NCBI GenBank assembly: GCA_029260375.1
Contig: JAJDDI010000063.1
Location: forward strand, 41,997-105,996
Origin: Phycisphaerales bacterium
GTDB taxonomy: Bacteria; Planctomycetota; Phycisphaerae; Phycisphaerales; UBA1924
Length of the DNA stretch: 64,000 nucleotides
Reading direction: 5' to 3'
A program made the position numbers and the translations under genes. The notes below the pieces were generated by a model. The model worked only from the letters and a program-made list of their open reading frames with translations. It made no database searches and had not been told where the DNA came from. Positions 60,787 through 64,000 of this stretch are shown here, one piece after another; the first letter of the stretch is position 1; the number at the start of each line of letters is the position of its first letter.

Positions 60787-62007
60787 ATGGCCAAGTCACA
60801 GTTCGAGCGAACCAAGCCGCACGTCAACGTGGGCACGATCGGGCATATCGACCATGGTAAATCGACCCTGACCGCGGCGATGGTCGCGCGGGCCGACGCC
60901 AAGGGCCTCGTGCAGGGCGCCAAGAGCTACGCGGAGATCACCAAGGGCGGCACCGTGCGTGACGCCAACAAGACGGTGACCATCCACTCGGCCCACGTCG
61001 AGTACGAGACCGAGGGTCGCCACTACGCCCACGTGGACTGCCCGGGGCACGCCGACTTTGTGAAGAACATGATCACGGGCGCCGCCCAGATGGACGGCGC
61101 CATCCTCGTGGTCGCCGCCGACTCGGGCCCCATGCCCCAGACGCGTGAGCACGTGCTGCTCGCCCGCCAGGTGGGTGTGCCCCACATCGTCGTCTTCCTG
61201 AACAAGGTGGACCTCGTGGACGACGCGGAGCTTCTGGACCTGGTCGAGATGGAGGTCCGCGAGCTGCTCGACAAGTACGAGTTCCCGGGCGACGACACGC
61301 CCGTCATCCGCGGGCAGTCCAAGGCCGCCCTGGAGAACCCGAAGGACGACACGATCTGTGCGCCGATCGACGAGCTGTTCAACGCGATCGACACGTACAT
61401 CCCCGAGCCCCCGCGTGAGACCGACAAGCCCTTCCTGATCTCGGTCGAGGACGTGTTCTCGATCAAGGGTCGTGGTACGGTCGCGACGGGGCGCGTCGAG
61501 CGTGGCGAGGTCAAGGTTGGCGACGTGGCCGAGATCGTTGGTCTGGCCAGCGAGAACCTCAAAACGACCATCACCGGCGTCGAGATGTTCAACAAGACGC
61601 TCGACTCGGCGATCGCGGGCGACAACTGCGGCGTCCTGCTGCGTGGTGTGGAGAAAGATCAGGTCCAGCGCGGGCAGGTCATCTGCAAGCCCGGGTCCAT
61701 CACCCCCCACACCAAGTTCAAGGGCCAGGTCTACGTCCTGTCCAAGGACGAGGGCGGGCGGCACACGCCGTTCTTCGCCGGCTACAAGCCCCAGTTCTAC
61801 TTCCGCACCACCGACGTGACCGGCCAGGTCCACGAGCTGACCGGTGAGGGCGGCGCCAAGGCCGAGATGTGCATGCCCGGCGACAACATCACCATGGAGA
61901 TCGACCTGGGCGACAAGCCCGTCGCCATGGAGACGGGTCTCCGCTTCGCCGTCCGCGAGGGCGGACGCACGATCGGCTCGGGCACGGTCACCGAGATCCT
62001 TGAGTAA
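60787..62007 (+). CDS. tuf: Elongation factor Tu
   Basis: GTPase that delivers aminoacyl-tRNA to the ribosome. The 406-residue product has all G motifs: GHIDHGKST (G1, residues 19-27), DCPGHADF (G3), NKVD (G4) and a modified G5 in RGQSKAAL. G1 differs from the usual GHVDHGKTT by Ile and Ser. Domains 2 and 3 are complete ([32 protein letters not shown]). The leader contains a CCGCGCC/GGCGCGG hairpin at 60704-60720, and GAGG precedes the ATG. The gene lies in the standard tuf-rpmG-secE-nusG order and is followed by a terminator. Confidence 0.98.
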   Translation: MAKSQFERTKPHVNVGTIGHIDHGKSTLTAAMVARADAKGLVQGAKSYAEITKGGTVRDANKTVTIHSAHVEYETEGRHYAHVDCPGHADFVKNMITGAAQMDGAILVVAADSGPMPQTREHVLLARQVGVPHIVVFLNKVDLVDDAELLDLVEMEVRELLDKYEFPGDDTPVIRGQSKAALENPKDDTICAPIDELFNAIDTYIPEPPRETDKPFLISVEDVFSIKGRGTVATGRVERGEVKVGDVAEIVGLASENLKTTITGVEMFNKTLDSAIAGDNCGVLLRGVEKDQVQRGQVICKPGSITPHTKFKGQVYVLSKDEGGRHTPFFAGYKPQFYFRTTDVTGQVHELTGEGGAKAEMCMPGDNITMEIDLGDKPVAMETGLRFAVREGGRTIGSGTVTEILE

Positions 62008-62061
62008 GGATTTCACGACGCCCGGTCGGCCCCCGACCCGGTGTTGACGCTCGAACAGACC

Positions 62062-62093
62062 GGCCCGGGGGCAACCGCTCCCGGGCCGCTTTT
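62062..62093 (+). terminator. Rho-independent terminator after tuf
   Basis: GGCCCGGGGGC and GCTCCCGGGCC form a strong GC stem with a short loop, followed by GCTTTT. It would reduce read-through from tuf into rpmG. Confidence 0.8.
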
Positions 62094-62150
62094 CAGGGAA
62101 CACCGCCCGATCCTGTGACGATCGGGCATCAGCGAGACAGGAGCCATCAG

Positions 62151-62333
62151 ATGGCCAAGAAGAAGGGCAACGCGCGCGAGTACGTGTGGCTGCAGTGCAC
62201 CGAGTCGGGTGACCTCAACTACCGCACGTCCGTGAACGTCAAGGGCGGACTGCCCGAAAAGCTCAAAGAAGGCGTCAAGAAGTACAACCCGCTCCTGCGC
62301 AGGCACACGATCCACAAGATCAAGCGCAAGTAA
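62151..62333 (+). CDS. rpmG: 50S ribosomal protein L33 (zinc-independent form)
   Basis: Large-subunit ribosomal protein of 60 residues: [20 protein letters not shown]...[16 protein letters not shown]. Only one of the four zinc-ligand cysteines of the C+ form is left (Cys in WLQCTESG); the second pair is replaced by NPLL. This is the C-minus type that does not bind zinc. ACAGGAG precedes the ATG. It lies between tuf and tRNA-Trp in the usual order. Confidence 0.93.
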   Translation: MAKKKGNAREYVWLQCTESGDLNYRTSVNVKGGLPEKLKEGVKKYNPLLRRHTIHKIKRK

Positions 62334-62359
62334 GCGCGAGCGGAGCCCGCGAGGCAACG

Positions 62360-62415
62360 GGGATCAGGCATCGGGCAACAGATCGGGTCAGTCTCTCGAC
62401 TGATGCCTGATGCCC
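62360..62415. repeat. Hairpin of GATGCCTGAT repeats
   Basis: ATCAGGCATC (62363-62372) is the exact reverse complement of GATGCCTGAT (62402-62411), extended by GGG/CCC across a one-base bulge. Another CTGATGCCTG copy follows at 62421-62430. It lies between rpmG and tRNA-Trp, and may be a dispersed repeat or an RNA-processing hairpin. Confidence 0.55.
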
Positions 62416-62432
62416 AATCCCTGATGCCTGCT

Positions 62433-62505
62433 ACGGCAGTAGCTCAGTTGGTAGAGCAGTGGATTCCAAATCCACCGGTCGGGGGTTCGAGTCCTCCCTG
62501 CCGTG
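62433..62505 (+). tRNA. tRNA-Trp(CCA)
   Basis: A 73-base cloverleaf: acceptor ACGGCAG pairs with CTGCCGT, the D arm is GCTC/GAGC, the anticodon stem GGATT/AATCC encloses anticodon CCA, and the T arm contains GGTTCGAGTCC. The discriminator is G and no 3' CCA is encoded. It precedes secE, as in many bacteria. Confidence 0.94.
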
Positions 62506-62582
62506 TTTCGAGGGGGGCGATGAAACACGCCCCCGCCCGATCGGAACGTTTCAGCGACGAGACGTGAGCGAAAGGAACGCCC

Positions 62583-63275
62583 TTGAGCTTCGGCATCTAC
62601 AAGATGGGTCAGGGATACTGGGTCCGCGTGCTCAGCGCCGTGGGCGTTGGCCTCCTGGGTCTGGCCGCGGCGGCCTGGGGCTGGGGGCAGGGCGGGGCGG
62701 TTCGCCTTCCTCCCAAGTCGTACACCTACCAGGTCGTGGGCATCGACGGCAACCTGGCCCCGGGCGCGACCGTTGACCTCCTCGTCCCCAACCGCGAGAC
62801 GGGCGTGCTCGAGTCGGTCGGCACGGGCGTTGTCGAGGACTACCGGGCGGGCTCGTTTGGCACGGGCAGCATCGAGGTCGGCACGTTCTCATCGACAGAC
62901 ACACGCGACGCCGCGATCGACGCGGAGGGCATCCGGATCGATCCGGGCTTCAATGCCGCGGTCGGCGGCTCGGGCGCCAGCGTCACCTCGAACCCGATCT
63001 TCCCGCCGATCTATCTGCAGGCGGGCATCGCCGCGGCGCTGCTGATCCTCACGGCGTTCGGCGTGTTCTGGTTCGTCGGGTTCGGACGCAAGCCCGTTGA
63101 CTTCCTCGTCGCGACCGATGGGGAAATGAAGAAGGTCCACTGGACCACCGCCCGTGAGGTCCGCGGCTCGACGATCGTCGTGATCGTCGCCGCGTTCATG
63201 ATCGCCGGGATTCTGTACGGCATCGACCAGATATTCGCGAGCATCTTCCGCATGATCGGCGTGCTCGAGGCCTGA
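62583..63275 (+). CDS. secE: Preprotein translocase subunit SecE with long N-terminal extension
   Basis: SecE clamps SecY in the Sec translocon. The C-terminal 60 residues are typical: the amphipathic helix and conserved loop DFLVATDGEMKKVHWTTAREV (about 173-193) and a membrane segment at about 197-225. Ahead of this are about 165 extra residues: a membrane segment (13-34), a soluble Gly/Asp-rich domain of about 105 residues that would face out, and a second membrane segment (144-166). Usual SecE has 60-130 residues. The start is TTG with AAGGAA upstream. nusG follows. Confidence 0.92.
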   Translation: MSFGIYKMGQGYWVRVLSAVGVGLLGLAAAAWGWGQGGAVRLPPKSYTYQVVGIDGNLAPGATVDLLVPNRETGVLESVGTGVVEDYRAGSFGTGSIEVGTFSSTDTRDAAIDAEGIRIDPGFNAAVGGSGASVTSNPIFPPIYLQAGIAAALLILTAFGVFWFVGFGRKPVDFLVATDGEMKKVHWTTAREVRGSTIVVIVAAFMIAGILYGIDQIFASIFRMIGVLEA

Positions 63276-63304
63276 GCGTCCAGAGGGCGCGGGGAACTGA
63301 TTTC

Positions 63305-64000
63305 ATGATCGAAGATCCCAAGACCGAATCCGCCGAGACGACCGGGGATAACCTCCCGGTCGAGGTCCCCGTCGAGAGCGCCGCTGACGCGCCCGCCGAG
63401 CCCGTGCCCGAGGCGCCCGAGCCCGAGAGCGCGCCCGAGAGCAAGCCCGACGAGAATGCGATGGACGGCACGCCCGACGGCAAGTCGGACGTGCTCGACG
63501 CCGCCGAGCCCATCCGCCAGGGCGGCATGGACTGGTTCGTGCTCCGCGTCGCCTCGAACAAGGAGAAGTCGGTCCAGCAGACGCTGCTCCGCAAGATCCA
63601 GATCGAGGGCATGACGCACCTGGTCGGGCGCATCCTCGTGCCCACCGAGAAGACCAAGACGATCAAGGGCGGCAAGATGAAGGTCACGGAGACCAAGCTC
63701 TACCCGGGCTACGTCTTCGTCGAGATGCAGCTCGAGGACGACGGGCGCATCCCCCAGGACGTGTTCTTCCTGATCAAGGAGACCACGGGCGTGGGCGACT
63801 TCGTCGGCACCGCCGGTCGCCCGACCCCGATGGCCGGGCACGAGATCGAGAAGATGCTCCTCGACTCGCGCAAGCCCGAGGAAGAGCCCGTCATCAAGAT
63901 GACCTTCGAGAAGGGCGAGCCCGTGGTCATCAAGGAAGGCCCGTTCGCCAACTACGAGGGCACCGTGGACGAGCTGTTCCCCGAGAAGGGGCAGGTCCGC
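63305..64000 (+). CDS. nusG: Transcription antitermination factor NusG (5' part, cut by window end)
   Basis: NusG binds RNA polymerase and couples it to Rho or the ribosome. The visible 232 residues comprise an acidic Pro/Glu-rich extension (1-72), then the NGN domain starting MDWFVLRVASNKEKSVQQ with the typical YPGYVFVEM motif. A GTAGRPTPM loop follows and then the beginning of a KOW domain (KGEPVVIKEGPFANYEGTV). The extension is not present in most bacterial NusG proteins. The frame continues past base 64000. Confidence 0.95.
   Translation, partial: MIEDPKTESAETTGDNLPVEVPVESAADAPAEPVPEAPEPESAPESKPDENAMDGTPDGKSDVLDAAEPIRQGGMDWFVLRVASNKEKSVQQTLLRKIQIEGMTHLVGRILVPTEKTKTIKGGKMKVTETKLYPGYVFVEMQLEDDGRIPQDVFFLIKETTGVGDFVGTAGRPTPMAGHEIEKMLLDSRKPEEEPVIKMTFEKGEPVVIKEGPFANYEGTVDELFPEKGQVR

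Overview
This 64 kb window is uniformly GC-rich, densely coding DNA that looks like the chromosome of a planctomycete of class Phycisphaerae. The reasons are: eight predicted secreted proteins ending in the paired GC-type dockerin motif (ADLAEP-x-G-x-x-DFSDV-x-AFL-x-AF, usually closing with Cys-Pro at the C-terminus); a planctomycete-style sigma-70-like protein preceded by stacked helix-turn-helix segments; long N-terminal extensions on SecE and NusG; and the futalosine gene mqnA. No phage, integrase, transposase or CRISPR array was seen.

Layout. 1-8.3 kb (+): cysS, an LptF-type permease, a GT39 glycosyltransferase, a PAP2 phosphatase, an LptG-type permease and a GH57 amylase, i.e. envelope lipopolysaccharide export and modification plus glucan metabolism. 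8.3-13.5 kb: sigma-like protein and mqnA (coupled, -), a possible small RNA with a strong terminator, a NeuD-type acyltransferase, a PEGA-type lipoprotein and a DUF3179 protein. 13.6-37.7 kb: a surface-polysaccharide region with fcl and gmd (GDP-L-fucose), a UDP-sugar dehydrogenase, a UDP-glucuronate 4-epimerase-like enzyme, three glycosyltransferases, two Wzx-like flippases, an FkbM methyltransferase and a UbiA-type polyprenyl-phosphate transferase. Three dockerin-tagged secreted proteins and uncharacterised genes are interleaved. 37.9-42.7 kb: a large secreted zinc metalloprotease and two sulfotransferases. 42.7-53.8 kb: two tandem TPR/O-GlcNAc-transferase-like proteins, dxr, RNase E/G, PTS enzyme I and rho. 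53.8-60.2 kb: a tandem array of five paralogous secreted dockerin-tagged proteins. 60.4-64 kb: tRNA-Thr, tuf, rpmG, tRNA-Trp, secE and the start of nusG, the classical translation/transcription locus.

How the genes fit together. The polysaccharide enzymes could make nucleotide sugars (GDP-fucose and uronic acids), assemble lipid-linked oligosaccharides and flip them. Adjacent sulfotransferases suggest a sulfated product. No polymerase or initiating phosphoglycosyltransferase was recognised, so the pathway is incomplete here. The dockerin-tagged proteins share one C-terminal module and are probably sorted to one unknown surface or extracellular partner.

The least expected observations are the five-gene dockerin-protein array, a sigma-70-like protein whose promoter-melting region appears eroded, a Rho whose primary RNA-binding motif is not recognisable, the tandem OGT-like enzymes in an operon with a sulfotransferase, a duplicated fragment of the fcl 3' end, a near-perfect 32-position hairpin in a glycosyltransferase/dehydrogenase junction, and TAnnnT elements 5-8 bases before several start codons that suggest leaderless mRNAs. 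All functional assignments come from reading motifs; no database search was run.
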